From the NCBI GenBank assembly GCA_963682025.1, contig OY821518.1, forward strand, positions 31,390,032-31,454,031: a DNA stretch of 64,000 nt, given 5' to 3'. The notes beneath the pieces were generated by a model that worked only from the letters and a program-made list of their open reading frames with translations, had not been told where the DNA came from and searched no databases. Below are positions 9,837 through 22,660 of the stretch, piece by piece (within the stretch, counting starts at the first letter, position 1; the number at the start of each line of letters is the position of its first letter). This stretch comes from Cordilura impudica (lineage: Eukaryota > Arthropoda > Insecta > Diptera > Scathophagidae). Made by a program: the position numbers and the translations under genes.

Positions 9837-10756
9837 TATATAGTCGCATAAGCTTACTTTCAGTTTTTTCTAAAAAAATTTGTAGAAAATATTTCTGCGA
9901 AGATTATTGCCGATACTGGAGGAACAAAACATTATTCTAGATCATCAGTTTAGACTCCGTCAGATACATGGAACTCCCGAACAATGCCATGGAATTGTAA
10001 ATGCAATAACTGATGTCCTCGAAAATAAACGTTATTGCTTAGCGATATTTCCCGACATACAACAAGCGTTTCACAGAGTATGGCACCATGGCTTACTTTT
10101 TAAAATAAAGAAGGTTTTACCGGTTCCATTTATAAAGCTACATATCTCGCTGAAAGATATTTCTATGTTAAAACTAAAGACGAGCGATTAAGGATATTCA
10201 AAATTGAAGCCGGTATACCTCAGGGAAGTTTTTTTGGCCCAATTTTGTATACTATTTTCACTGCATATCGTTGCTATATCTTTAGACGACACTGCTATAG
10301 TTGCAACAAGTCACTGCCCAACATAGGCCTCATTATTTGTTTAGATGGAAATTTATCTCCCCGAAAAATGGCTAACCAAGTAGAATATAAAAGTAAACTC
10401 TGATAAATCTAGACTTATCACTTTTGCTTTGTAGCGTGGCGATTACTCTGCAATATAAAAAATACCGTTTTTAAAATTTAGAAAGAATTTTGTAAGTATA
10501 CCTTTAAAATTTACTGTCGGAATGAAATTAACATACATTTTTATTTTTGTTTTATAAAATTTATGTTTTAAAGAAGAAAAATATTATTGCCAACTTCCTT
10601 TATTAAAGTCAATATGGCGCAGAGGTATTATGTATAAATAATTTTTTTGAATAAGGGAAAAAAACTATCAATGGAAATAATTTACCAAAAGAAAACTCTA
10701 TAAAATACATATCTAGGTGTGACACTAGACTACTTGCGACTTACTTGGAAAAATTC
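9837..10756 (+). pseudogene. Jockey-type LINE reverse transcriptase, fragment 3
   Basis: The frame resumes after the errantivirus. The translation shows LPILEEQNIILDHQF, TDVLENKRYCLAIF, an IQQAFHRVWHHGLL segment (normally D in place of H), an AGIPQGS motif (about 10216-10235) and a degraded catalytic box reading LDDTAIVAT near 10273-10300. Homology is lost at about 10463-10660, possibly a small unidentified insertion, and returns with NNLPKENSIKY and a LTWKNS motif up to 10756. Multiple stops and shifts show an old dead copy. Confidence 0.8.
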
Positions 10757-11255
10757 ATATTGGATGCAATATTTATATGGGGACTAGATCGAAAAATGGA
10801 CCGATCCTGATCATATTTAGTAAAGTCGCTTATTTTTTGCAGACCAAATTTGAGAAAAATCTGTGCAATATTTTTATTTTTGATAGATCTAACTGAAGCA
10901 GTAGCAGCTATGACTTAGAACTGTCCTATAAAGTTAATTTTTGGACTTCTGATAAATGGATTTAATAAATATACACCAACCCAACTTGATCGCGATCTAT
11001 ATGATAATTTGGATATAATGGCAAATTGTATGGGGACTAGGTCTAAACATGAACCGATTTGCCCTAATTCCAATAGCGTTCATTCGATGGCCGATGGAAA
11101 GATGCTTAATTATTAAATTTCAACAAAATATATTCATATTTGCAATTACAAGGTTTACATGGACACACAGACGGACGGACGGACTCAGAAAGTCATTCTG
11201 AGTCGATCGGTATAATAAAAGTTGGGTCTATATCAAATGTATATGGTATAACTAA
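10757..11255 (+). repeat. Mini-me/DINE-1-like family A, truncated copy
   Basis: Matches the body of the A elements (see 24075-24845) from TATATGGGGACTAG to the (GGAC)n tract and GAGTCGATCGGTATAAT motif, but lacks both hairpin ends. It sits inside the jockey LINE, whose frame returns at 11257. Confidence 0.75.
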
Positions 11256-11256
11256 A

Positions 11257-11345
11257 ACGCGTATTTTATACTGGCTGTTGGTACCAAAATCTGAACTAAA
11301 CTTGGTCAACAAATTAAGAATTTACAAAACTATTTTGGAACCGGA
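11257..11345 (+). pseudogene. Jockey-type LINE, fragment 4 (C-terminal)
   Basis: A RILYWLLVPKSELN segment followed by NKLRIYKTILEP is the typical C-terminal part of jockey reverse transcriptases. Broken off at 11345 by a different repeat. Confidence 0.75.
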
Positions 11346-11500
11346 CTGTGCGTGACTTTGCGTGACTACCCCAAAATTAATTTGTAGTCACAAGCCAAGT
11401 TTCTGATCAATTGGATAAGGGGGATGGGGTTGCCCCACGACAGACAGACAGAGAGATTGATTTAAAAGAAAGAGTTTAAAAAGAGTTTAATACAAATAAA
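11346..11500 (+). repeat. Dispersed repeat family C
   Basis: Contains CTGTGCGTGACT followed by ACCCCAAAATTAAT, and a CCCACGACAGACAG tail, shared with 27332-27690 and 42250-42610. Noncoding; class unknown. Confidence 0.6.
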
Positions 11501-11514
11501 CAAATAAAGAATGA

Positions 11515-12555
11515 AACTAAAATTTTTAATTTCTAATTTTTAATTTTTAGTTTTTAATCTTTAATTTATAATTTAAAATTTAAAATTTTATTTTAAATTT
11601 AATTTTTAATTTGTAATTTGTAATTTTTAAGTTTTAATTTTTAATTTTTAATTTTTAATTTTTAATTTTTAGTTTTTAATTTTTAATTTTTAATTTTTAA
11701 TTTTAAATTTTTAATTTTTAATTTTTAATTTTTAATTTTTAATTTTTAATTTTTAATTTTTAATTTTTAATTTTTAATTTTTAATTTTTAATTTTTAATT
11801 TTTAATTTTTAATTTTTAATTTTTAATTTTTAATTTTTAATTTTTAATTTTTAATTTTTAATTTTTAATTTTTAATTTTTAATTTTTAATTTTTAATTTT
11901 TAATTTTTAATTTTTAATTTTTAATTTTTAATTTTTAATTTTTAATTTTTAATTTTTAATTTTTAATTTTTAATTTTTAATTTTTAATTTTTAATTTTTA
12001 ATTTTTAATTTTTAATTTTTAATTTTTAATTTTTAATTTTTAATTTTTAATTTTTAATTTTTAATTTTTAATTTTTAATTTTTAATTTTTAATTTTTAAT
12101 TTTTAGTTTTTAATTTTTAATTTTTAATTTTTAATTTTTAATTTTTAATTTTTAATTTTTAATTTTTAATTTTTAATTTTTAATTTTTAATTTTTAATTT
12201 TTAATTTTTAATTTTTAATTTTTAATTTTTAATTTTTAATTTTTAATTTTTAATTTTTAATTTTTAATTTTTAATTTTTAATTTTTAATTTTTAATTTTT
12301 AATTTTTAATTTTTAATTTTTAATTTTTAATTTTTAATTTTTAATTTTTAATTTTTAATTTTTAATTTTTAATTTTTAATTTTTAATTTTTAATTTTTAA
12401 TTTTTAATTGTTAATTTTCAATTTTTAATTTTAAATTTTAAATTATTAATTTTTAGTTTTTAATTTTTATTTATTTATTTTTTGATTTCTAATTTTTAAG
12501 TTTTAAATTTTATTAATTTTTTAATTTTTAATATTTAGTTTTTAATTTTAACGAA
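11515..12555 (+). repeat. (TTTTTAA)n heptanucleotide array
   Basis: About 1 kb of a 7-bp unit, nearly perfect from 11640 to 12405 and degenerate at both margins. It lies directly before a family B right end, in the position such arrays hold in other B copies. Confidence 0.95.
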
Positions 12556-12997
12556 AAAAAATATGTGGTAATACTTGCTTAGGCTAATGTGACACGTGCA
12601 GTATTAATATACACACAACTGCATTGACTTCAAAAATAAGAAAAATTACAACATATACAACATATCTTAAGAAAATCAACAAACTCACCGTAAAATTTAA
12701 TTTTTTCACGATTGTTTTTCAAAGTTTCATTCATATCCCGTGACCCTTTTAACCGATTTTGACGATTTTAAATAGCAACTCCTTTGGGATGTTAATATAC
12801 GATTTTATACAAAAACGTTCTAGCTTAGATATTGACGGCATGATCATGATTTCCACAGGCAAACGGACAGACGGTCATCGCTAAATCAACTTCTCTTGTT
12901 GTAATGATCAAGAAAATATATGGTTTTTATTTCGATGCGTTACAAACGGAATGACAAACCTATATATACCCTCTGCCACTGAGGTGTGGAGGGTATA
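12556..12997 (+). repeat. Mini-me/DINE-1-like family B, right half
   Basis: Holds a short purine tract (CAAACGGACAGACGG), a CGATGCGTTACAAACGGAATG motif and the terminal hairpin TATACCCTCTGCCACTGAGG / GTGTGGAGGGTATA. With the array to its left this is one B copy lacking its left end. Confidence 0.75.
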
Positions 12998-13691
12998 ATA
13001 ACATCAACAGCTAATACTCATGAAATGCTATTTACACCGCAGAAATTGGGAAACAATAACTGTCATCCTCTATACGTACATACATACGTACTTAATACCA
13101 TAAAGCAACAAGTGTCCTAGTAAAGGTTACAAGTCTTAACATGTGCATTACTCAAACAAGTATTTACAATTTTATAATAATACTCAACCATAAATGCCAT
13201 TGACAATAATAAACTAAGGAAATGCGTTTATGACCTGCTGCACATGAAACACCACAATACAATTAAACCGTTTAATCCTTACAGTACCATTATTGAAAAC
13301 AAGAATTTTTAAAACTAAATCTAAGAAATTCTATTGAATTTTATTGAACAAAATTAAAATCCAATACGCTCTTTTAATATGAAAAAACTCATAGACGGCG
13401 GACGGACGGATGGATGGTGGATGGACAAAAACCTAAAGTCGGCGACATTACTACGATATTTTAAATTTAGACTTTAGTTAACTAAATTTAAATTTAAATT
13501 CTAGTGTTGCTCGCACAAATAATGAATAGTGGGTATTGGATATTTAATATAATTATTTAAACGATTTCGGAATTGTATATTTGGAAGAAAATTATTTAAA
13601 TATAAGTAGACCGGTGTGGACCTGTCCTATGCTAGAGCTTCGGGAGAGAGTCTTCGGTCCAACTTTGCTTAGGTCATAATTGGATATAAAA
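12998..13691. other. Unassigned AT-rich interval
   Basis: No frame, RNA gene or terminus was recognised. A (GGAY)n purine tract at about 13394-13425 suggests remains of another mini-me-like element. Confidence 0.5.
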
Positions 13692-14890
13692 CAAGTAAGA
13701 GTGTTAAATTCGGCTGTGCCGAATTTTTTGATACCCTCCACCTGAGTCTTAAACTCTATATTACACCCAATGTTGAGTACGGCTACACTTTAAAACTTTT
13801 GCCGATACTGAAACATTAATTCCGAAAACAAAATTCAAATGATTCTTGGCTAAAAATTATTATTATTAAAAGTAAGCTAATTTTAAAATATTTTTATCTG
13901 AATTATTTTTTATTTTTATCTGCATTACATTCAATACAAAAAAAATACATAATAATAACAGGTAAGAAACTCAATATAGAAATCTGAACTTATCATATTT
14001 ATTTATTTCATTTTTCATTTTCCATTTTCCGTTTTTCAATTTTCATTTTCCATTTTTAATTTTTCAATTTTCATTTTTTATTTTCCATTTTTCAATTTTC
14101 ATTTTCCATTTCCCATTTCCCATTTTCCATTTTGCGTTTTCCATTTTTCATTTTTCAAATTTAATTTTTCAATTTTCAATTTTCTTTTTCCATTTCTCAT
14201 TTTTCAATTTTCATTTTCCATTTTTCAATTTTTAATTTTCATTTTCCATTCTTCATTTTTCAATTTTTCATTTTTCAATTCTCATTTTCCATTTTCCATT
14301 TTTTAATTTTCATTTTCCATTGTCCATTTTCATTTTCCATTTAACATTTTACATTTTTCATTTTTCAATTTTCAATTTTCATTTTTCATTTTCCATTTTC
14401 CATTTTTCATTTTTCAATTTTCATTTTCCATTTTTCATTTTTCATTTTCAATTTTTCAATTTTCATTTCCCCTTTTTCAATTTTCATTTTGAATTTTCCA
14501 TTTTGCATTTTCCATTTTTCAATTTTCATTTTTAATTTTCCATTTTTAATTTTTCAATTTTCATTTTCCATTTTTCATTTTTCAATTTTCATTTTCCATT
14601 TTTCATTTTTCATTTTCAATTTTCATTTCCCTTTTTTCAATTTTCATTTAAAATTTTCCATTTTGCATTTTCCATTTCTCATTTCTCATTTTTCATTTTT
14701 CATTTTTCATTTTTCATTTTTCATTTTTCATTTTTCATTTTTCAATTTTCATTTTCAATTTTCATTTTCCATTTCTCATTTTTCAATTTTTGTTTTCCAT
14801 TTTTCATTTTCCATTTTTAATTTTTCAATTTTCATTTCCCATTTGCCATTTTCCATTTTCCATTTTGCGTTTTCCATTTTTAATTTTTCA

Positions 14891-14921
<31 letters not shown>

Positions 14922-15244
14922 TTAATTTTTCAATTTTCAATTTTCATTTTCCATTTTTCATTTTTCAATTTTCATTTTCCATTTTCCATTTTTCATTTTC
15001 AATTTTCATTTCCCTTTTTTCAATTTTCATTTAAAATTTTCCATTTTGCATTTTCCATTTCTCATTTTTCATTTTTCATTTTTCATTTTTCAATTTTCAT
15101 TTTCAATTTTCATTTTCCATTTCTCATTTTTCAATTTTTGTTTTCCATTTTTCATTTTCCATTTTTAATTTTTCAATTTTTATTTCCCATTTGCCATTTT
15201 CCATTTTCCATTTTGCGTTTTCCATTTTTAATTTTTCAATTTTC

Positions 15245-15276
<32 letters not shown>

Positions 15277-16268
15277 TTAATTTTTCAATTTTCAATTTTC
15301 AATTTTCATTTTCCATTTTTCATTTTTCAATTTTCATTTTCCATTTTCCATTTTTCAATTTTCAATTTTCATTCTTCAATTTTCATTTTTCATTTTCCTT
15401 TTTTAATTTTCATTTTCCATTTTTGAATTTCATTTTTTTTCAATTTTCTTTTTCCATTATTTATTTTGCAATTTTCATTTTCCATTTCCATTTATCATTT
15501 TCCATTTTTCATATTTCATTTTTTGTTTTCCATTTTCCACTTTCAACTTTCCATTTTTCAATTTTCTTTTTTCTTTTTCCATTTTTCATTTTCCATTTTC
15601 CATTCTCCATTCTCCATTTTTCATTCTCCATTTTTCATTTTCCTTTTTTCATTTTCCATTTTTCATTTTACATTTTCCATTTTCCATTTTCTTTTTTTCA
15701 TTTTCCATTTTCCAGTTTAATTTTTCATTTTTCATCTACCATTTTTCATTTTCCATTTTCCATTTTTCGTTTTAATTTTTTCTTTCATATTGGCGATTTT
15801 TTTTTTATTATAACGATAAAAATATATGTGGCAATAGTTCTTGGTATTGTTAATATATATGCATAATTTTTTTGTGACATTTTTTATGTTGTTGTACAAT
15901 TATTATGTTCAACCACTAAACTGTTACAACAAACACACTGGGTTTTATGTTTTTTTTAGAGGTATCTACATATTTTTGCTCGTTTCTAATCACGATGATG
16001 CCCGATTTAGCCCATTTTCAATACCAACCTGCTGGGAATTATGGCAAATGATATTATTGTAGCCTTATTCAGTTAGATGGCTTTTTTTTGTGAATGAGCG
16101 TGATTTCAACAGACAGACGGACAGACGGACATAGCTATATCGACTCGAGCTGTGATAAGGATCAAGAATATATATACTTTATGTGGTCGGAAATTAGTTT
16201 TTCGATGCGTTACAAACGGAATGACAAACCTATATATACCCTCTGCCACTGACGTGTGGAGGGTATAA
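13692..16268 (+). repeat. Mini-me/DINE-1-like family B, complete copy with internal array
   Basis: Left end: ACAAGTAAG (13693-13701) and the hairpin AATTCGGCTGTGCCGAATT. Right end: CAGACGGACAGACGGAC tract (about 16113), the CGATGCGTTACAAACGGAATG motif and the hairpin ending AGGGTATA at 16267. The centre is a heptanucleotide array (13995-15780). Paired subterminal hairpins, (GTCY)n tracts and internal tandem repeats are features described for mini-me and DINE-1 (non-autonomous Helentron-like) elements of flies; the class call is inference. Confidence 0.7.
13995..15780 (+). repeat. (CATTTTY)n degenerate heptanucleotide array
   Basis: About 1.8 kb of 7-bp units, mainly CATTTTT, CATTTTC and CAATTTT, with higher-order duplications (for example about 14560-14680 and 14930-15070). 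The long forward frames across it (such as 14489-15034 and 14790-15866) are repeats of Phe, Ser, Ile and His and are artefacts of the pyrimidine-rich strand. Confidence 0.95.
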
Positions 16269-16620
16269 AAATAAGCATAGACCAAATTAATAAGACATTT
16301 TTATGACTTTTGACAATCGGGAAGTAGCTATATATGGGGACTATGACTAAAATGGTCCTACATAATAAATTTTTTAACTATTGTCAATTCTGATTGTAAT
16401 ACATAAAACACCAAATTTGACCGATATCTATACGGGATTAGGTCTTAACATGCATTTAGGGCCAAAAAGCTTATATACCGAATTTCATCGAAATATATTT
16501 ATAATTAAAGTTTGATTACAAGGTTTACATGGAAAGAGAGACAGAGAAACGGACAGAATCGTAAAATAAACTCAGAAAGTGATTCGAGTCGATTGGACTT
16601 AGAATGGCATATGATATAAT
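16269..16620 (+). repeat. Mini-me/DINE-1-like family A, degenerate fragment
   Basis: Weak match to the A body: AAGCATAGACCAAATT, TATATGGGGACTATGAC, GATTACAAGGTTTACATGGA, then a purine tract and an AGTCGATTGG motif. Both ends are missing. Confidence 0.6.
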
Positions 16621-17040
16621 TACAAATCTATGTACATAAAATTTAAGTCGCTTAAGTTACACTATTTATAACTCAAGAACGGCTGGAATGATTTCAATGA
16701 TTTATGATATGTTAGATTCGTCTCCGTACCCACCCCGAATAACACAATAACTATTAAAATATCTGAACAAAACAAAACAAAACAGTAGGTGACAACAACT
16801 CGTATGATTAATCACGGATTATTAGTTATTTTAAAATGTATGAAAATATTGTGATTTTATGTTGTTTTTTTTTTAATGTTTTTTGGAATGTTTTGTAATT
16901 ATTATTTTTGTAACTAATATGTGTTTATAATTTGTTTTTTTATACAATTTTTAATAGGATGATGGTCGAAGATTTCGATCGAAATATTGGGCATAATAAT
17001 AAAAATAAAAATTAGTAATACAAATTAAACAAATTTACGG
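16621..17040. other. Unassigned AT-rich interval
   Basis: No coding sign or recognised repeat terminus. Confidence 0.4.
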
Positions 17041-18031
17041 TTTATTTTATTATAAATTTTATGACCTCAAGCCGGAAGAATTCAATTTACTTAATATCTG
17101 AAAAATTCACGAGGGGTGGCACTCCCAAACAAAGTCAATATTCAATATCAAATCTCTCTAGTACTATGGCGGGGATAGCTTTGAAAATTTGTGTGCCGTG
17201 CCGAAAATGGGCGGGATCGGATAAGTGGGCGTGTCACCTCCCATGCAAATTGAATTCTCATCATAATATATCTTGAGCAATATAAAACGGAGAGTAACGA
17301 TACTTTGTGTGATTTCACAGGTTGCTCATACAAGCCTTGTTGGAAATGGGCGGAATCGGATCAGTAGGCGTGAAAGCTCACATTCAATATCACATATCTC
17401 GAATAGGATAACAAGGAGAGTTTTGGAACCGTGCAGAAAATGGGCGGGATATCCTATATCAATATCCTACTAGCATATTCCAGCGCTCGAAATTCGAGTG
17501 CAAATTCTAGGAAACTTTATCTTTTCATTTAATAAAGACCCTAAAGGAAGAAAACAAACTCAACACATTAACAAATTTAATAAACACACACATAGCATTG
17601 TATAATTTTATGTATGTATGTGTAGTAGCAATTTTAAACGATCATAACTCCAAAAAAATGTTCCAGACGATGAAAATCTGGTAAACAGCTAAAAAGAAAT
17701 ACCTTTCAAATGATAAATTTTTTGTGAAAATCGGGGTAAAACTGTGAAACTTACATCGGTCACAAGTTGCTCCAGAGTTGATAAGCCAAACCATACGAAA
17801 ATGGAAAAACAATAAATATTGTCCACACGTTTTTGCCATTACAATAAATTATTATTTAATAAGATCAGATAAAGAAAGCATTATGTGAAACAAAATGTAA
17901 TTTATTATATCGAATTATTCAGTTTTAATTCATTGTTATTAAAAAAATTCCTTCGGTAATTGAAATGCATATCGAAACTAATCTGGGGATAACATAATTA
18001 TTTTAAACATAACGTTTGCCGGGTCAGCTAG
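17041..18031 (+). mobile_element. Helitron 3' portion
   Basis: Contains GGGTGGCACTCCCAAACAAAG and two GAAAATGGGCGGGATCGG-like segments, a spaced repeat that also occurs inverted at 22250-22640 next to a Helitron helicase fragment. It ends GCCGGGTCAGCTAG followed by T (CTAG at 18028-18031), the usual insect Helitron 3' terminus. No Rep or helicase frame remains. Confidence 0.6.
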
Positions 18032-19490
18032 TGCTAGATGCAAAACAAAAACTATAGTTATGGTTTTCAGAAAGTAATTCAAAAGCAAAAAAGAATATTT
18101 TATTAATGATACTTCGGAGAGATGCCTTCATTGTGGAGCTCAAAAAAATTTCAGTGCAGAAAAAACACTCTGAATATGGATTTGAGTTGATGATTTAAGT
18201 CTACCAAATTTTTTCTCCTGAATTCTACAACGTTTTTTCTTTAAAATAAATTCTGGGATAGGTTTCATAATTGCTTAAATAATTGCCATTACCAATAGAA
18301 TGGGTAAGGGTTCGACTTCGAGTTCACTTAATTAAAAAAAAACTTGAACTGGAGTGGGTACAAGACTCCGGTTGGAAAGCCTGTTTTTTGGTAGTTACAA
18401 ACATCAGCATAGACATAATAATAGGGTACATCAAATTATTGTTTTTTTTTTTTTAATTTATATCAGAACTAGCTTGCACAAACTCTCTTGACTCATTTGT
18501 TGAATTGGGAAATTCCCAGTTGTAAATTTGTACTACCTAAAAAAAGAACGAATGAAAAATTCTGCGAAATACGAACATATGAAAAAGGTTTTCTTTTGAC
18601 ACTAAATATATTTATGAGTTTTTCATATGTATCTATGTAACTACCTGTGGTATTCTTAAATGGGCAACACAAAAAGGCATTAAGAAGATCATATTGGTAC
18701 ATATGTATGTATGTACATACAGACATAAAAACATAGCTAATGTTGAACTAAGCAGTTTTAAGATTACAGATACTTAAGTTTGGTCAAGGTATTTGTTTTT
18801 ACAAGAACAGTTTACAATTATAATTCTTCTAAACAAAACTTGTTTCTAATAAGACATAAATGTTTGTTTGTAAGTAGGTACATACATATGTATGTATGTC
18901 CTTTTTTTACAGTTAATTGCTTCAGGTATGAATTGAGATAGAATATTTACGAACATACCCATTGCGCAGTTGGTCTCACTTAGTTTCATGGTTCGATAAA
19001 TTTTATGTGTGTACTTCTAAATACTCACTCGTCACTAAGGAACTATTGTATTTATCGCATTTCCCTTTGTGTTGAAACGTTTTTTCTTTCTCTCATTTAA
19101 ATCATGCACATTCATGTTTGTTATGCATAGGAATTTCAATTAACCCCTCTTATCTTAACATTACAAAAATTCTCTACACACCATGATATGTGTTCTGGGA
19201 AGTGGTCTTTGAACAGAACTTATAAAACTACACACTTGGATATAAATTTTTAATATTTAACAATTATTATTGTTATTAATTTAACAATCAAACTTTTTAT
19301 TTTTTTGCTTTGATTCGAGTGATGATTGTTGATTTTTATGAGTTAACAATTATTTAAGGGTTGTTTGCCAAATTATTGTATGATTTTTAAAAGATTTTTC
19401 TATTGTTAAATAAAAATATTTAGTTAGGTACACATTTTTTAAGCAATTAAAAATGAAAGAAAAGTTATAAAATAAATAAACATAGAAATA
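18032..19490. other. Unassigned interval with short microsatellites
   Basis: About 1.46 kb with no plausible gene. TATGTATG-type tetranucleotide runs lie at about 18700-18720 and 18885-18900. This may be unique host intergenic DNA. Confidence 0.45.
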
Positions 19491-19491
19491 A

Positions 19492-19690
19492 CAAGTAAGA
19501 AAATTATAGTCGGTATACACTGACATATGATACCCTATACCATGTCTTTAGAGACCCTTTAGGTCCAACTAATTAGATATGTATAGAAAATAAGCATAAA
19601 CCAAATTTGAGTGGCATTGTTATTATTTTTATGCCTTCGGATGTGAAAAAGTTCAGATATGGGGACTAAGTCGAAAAATCGACCGATCCT
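19492..19690 (+). repeat. Mini-me/DINE-1-like family A, left end
   Basis: ACAAGTAAGAAAATTATAG, an imperfect hairpin, then ATGATACCCTATACCATG and the A body to GACCGATCCTGAC, where the heptanucleotide array cuts it. Confidence 0.75.
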
Positions 19691-21820
19691 GACTAAATTA
19701 AAAATTAAAATTTAAAAATTAAAAATTAAAAATTTAAAATTAAAAATTAAAAATTAAAAATTAAAAATTTAAAATTACAAAAAATTAAAAATTAAAAATT
19801 AAAAATTACAAAAAATTAAAAATTAAAAATTTTAAAATTAAAAACTAAAAATTAAAAATTAAAAATTTAAAATTAAAAATTAAAAATTAAAACTTAAAAA
19901 TTAAAAATTAAAAATTAAAAATTAAAAATTAAAAATTAAAAATTAAAAATTAAAAATTAAAAATTAAAAATTAAAAATTAAAAATTAAAAATTAAAAATT
20001 AAAAATTAAAAATTAAAAATTAAAAATTAAAAATTAAAAATTAAAAATTAAAAATTAAAAATTAAAAATTAAAAATCAAAAATTAAAAATTAAAAATTAA
20101 AAATTAAAAATTAAAAATTATAAATTAAAAATTAAAAATAAAAAATTAAAATTTAAAAATTAAAAATTAAAAATTAAAAATTAAAAATTAAAAATTAAAA
20201 ATTAAAAATTAAAAATTAATTATTAAAAATTAAAAATTAAAAATTAAAAATTAAAAATTAAAAATTAAAATTAAAAATTAAAAATTAAAAATTAAAAATA
20301 AAAATTAAAAATTAAAAATTAAAAATTAAAAATTAAAAATTAAAAATTAAAAATTAAAAATTAAAAATTAAAAATTAAAAATTAAAAATTAAAAATTAAA
20401 AATTAAAAATTAAAAATTAAAAATTAAAAATTCAAAATTCAAAATTAAAAATTAAAAATTAAAAATTAAAAATTAAAAATTAAAAATTAAAAATTAAAAA
20501 TTAAAAATTAAAAATTAAAAATTAAAAATTAAAAATTAAAAATTAAAAATTAAAAATTAAAAATTAAAAATTAAAAATTAAAAATTAAAAATTAAAAATT
20601 AAAAATTAAAAATTAAAAATTAAAAATTAAAAATTAAAAATTAAAAATTAAAAATTAAAAATTAAAAATTAAAAATTAAAAATTAAAAATTAAAAATTAA
20701 AAATAAAAAATTAAAAATTAAAAATTAAAAATTAAAACTTAAAAATTAAAAATGAAAAATTAAAAATTAAAAATTAAAAATAAAAAATTAAAAATTAAAA
20801 ATTAAAAATTAAAAATTAAAAATTAAATATTAAAAATTAAAAATTAAAAATTAAAAATTAAAAATTAAAAATTAAAAATTAAAAATTAAAAATTAAAAAT
20901 TAAAAATTAAAAATTAAAAATTAAAAATTAAAAATTAAAAATTAAAAATTAAAAATTAAAAATTAAAAATTAAAAATTAAAAATTAAAAATTAAAAATTA
21001 AAAATTAAAAATTAAAAATTAAAAATTAAAAATTAAAAATTAAAAATTAAAAATTAAAAATTAAAAATTAAAAATTAAAAATTAAAAATTAAAAATTAAA
21101 AATTAAAAATTAAAAATTAAAAATTAAAAATTAAAAATTAAAAATTAAAAATTAAAAATTAAAAATTAAAAATTTAAAATTAAAAATTAAAAATTAAAAA
21201 TTAAAAATTAAAAATTAAAAATTAAAAATTAAAAATTAAAAATTAAAAATTAAAAATTAAAAATTAAAAATTAAAAATTAAAAATTAAAAATTAAAAATT
21301 AAAAATTAAAAATTAAAAATTAAAAATTAAAAATTAAAAATTAAAAATTAAAAATTAAAAATTAAAAATTAAAAATTAAAAATTAAAAATTAAAAATTAA
21401 AAATTAAAAATTAAAAATTAAAAATTAAAAATTAAAAATTAAAAATTAAAAATTAAAAATTAAAAATTAAAAATTAAAAATTAAAAATTAAAAATTAAAA
21501 ATTAAAAATTAAAAATTAAAAATTAAAAATTAAAAATTAAAAATTAAAAATTAAAAATTAAAAATTAAAAATTAAAAATTAAAAATTAAAAATTAAAAAT
21601 TAAAAATTAAAAATTAAAAATTAAAAATTAAAAATTAAAAATTAAAAATTAAAAATTAAAAATTAAAAATTAAAAATTTAAAATTTTAAATTTAAAATTA
21701 AAAGTTAAAAGTTAAAAATTTAAAATTAAAAATTTAAAATTAAAAATTAAAAATTAACAATTAAAAATTAAAAATTAAAAATTAAAAATTGAAAATTAAT
21801 AATTAAAAATTAAAAATTAA
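19691..21820 (-). repeat. (AAAAATT)n heptanucleotide array, reverse of the array at 11515
   Basis: About 2.1 kb of the same 7-bp unit as 11515-12555 on the other strand, with scattered variants. It adjoins the left end of an inverted B element at 21838-21947, so the array is on the same strand relative to the B element in both places. Confidence 0.95.
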
Positions 21821-21837
21821 ATTGTACCCCCAATAGT

Positions 21838-21947
21838 TTTGACGTGGTAGCCGCACCCTATATCGGTTGTAATATTGAGTTTAAAATGCAGGTGGTGGGT
21901 ATCAGAGATTCGGCACAGCCGAATTTAACACACTTACTTGTTTATAT
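21838..21947 (-). repeat. Mini-me/DINE-1-like family B, left end (inverted)
   Basis: Read on the minus strand: ACAAGTAAG, the ATTCGGCTGTGCCGAAT hairpin, ATACCCACCACC, then into the array. Confidence 0.75.
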
Positions 21948-21954
21948 GTAAAGG

Positions 21955-22660
21955 CTTGCTGGTATGCAATATTTTTTTATTTTTTCATTCGGTGCAAAGC
22001 TTTTCACATTTTTCGGCGTTCCTACTCTGGAACAAGCTACATATAGCTGCCCATGGGAAAACCAAGGATTTTCCAAATTTGATTTAACGATTGGCCTTGA
22101 ATTTAGACTATCATTTAGCAATATTTTATATTAGCGATTTTTGATTTCGGCGATTTTTGAATTTGTCGTTTAAGCCCATATTTTCCACGACTCCTCACAT
22201 TGATAATTAATGTACTTGTCAAAAATTTCAAGACTGCCGCTTTCATAGTACTTCATATTTTTTTTATTGGAGTTGCCACGCCCAGTAATCATATCTCGCA
22301 TTAATATGTGATGAACTTATACAAAGTGTCAAGGCTTCACCTTTTATAGTACTTCACATATATAACATTTAATATTTACTTTGTTTGGGGGGTGGCACGC
22401 CCATTGGTCTGATCCCGCCCATATTTTGACCGACTACTTACATTAATAATAGATGACCTCACACAAATTTGCAAAGCTGTCCCTGTCATAGTACGCAATA
22501 TATATCATATAAAAAAATTCACTTTGTATGGGAGGTGCCACACCCACTAAAAATATCAAACAAAATTTATAGCCTATAGTTCGTTCCACATACGCAGTAA
22601 GACTCTGTACAAATTTCAGGAAGATATAAGCCACAAACAAATAAACTTTCGCTTTTATAT
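21955..22660 (-). pseudogene. Helitron helicase C-terminal fragment and adjoining repeats
   Basis: Minus-strand translation at about 22075-21980 reads SHGQLYVACSRVGTPKN, the terminal Pif1-like helicase motif of Helitron RepHel proteins. The 5' side (22100-22640) is noncoding and holds TGGGCGTGGCAACTCC and GGGAGGTGCCACACCCACT-type spaced repeats, also seen in the Helitron piece at 17041-18031. No Rep domain remains. Confidence 0.75.

Noticed and set aside
11515..12555. Possible CRISPR-like array
   Set aside because: The unit is 7 bp with no spacers, and the context is a fly genome.
14320..15866. Several long forward open frames rich in Phe, His, Ser and Ile
   Set aside because: They are translations of the pyrimidine-rich heptanucleotide array; all three frames stay open for the same reason.
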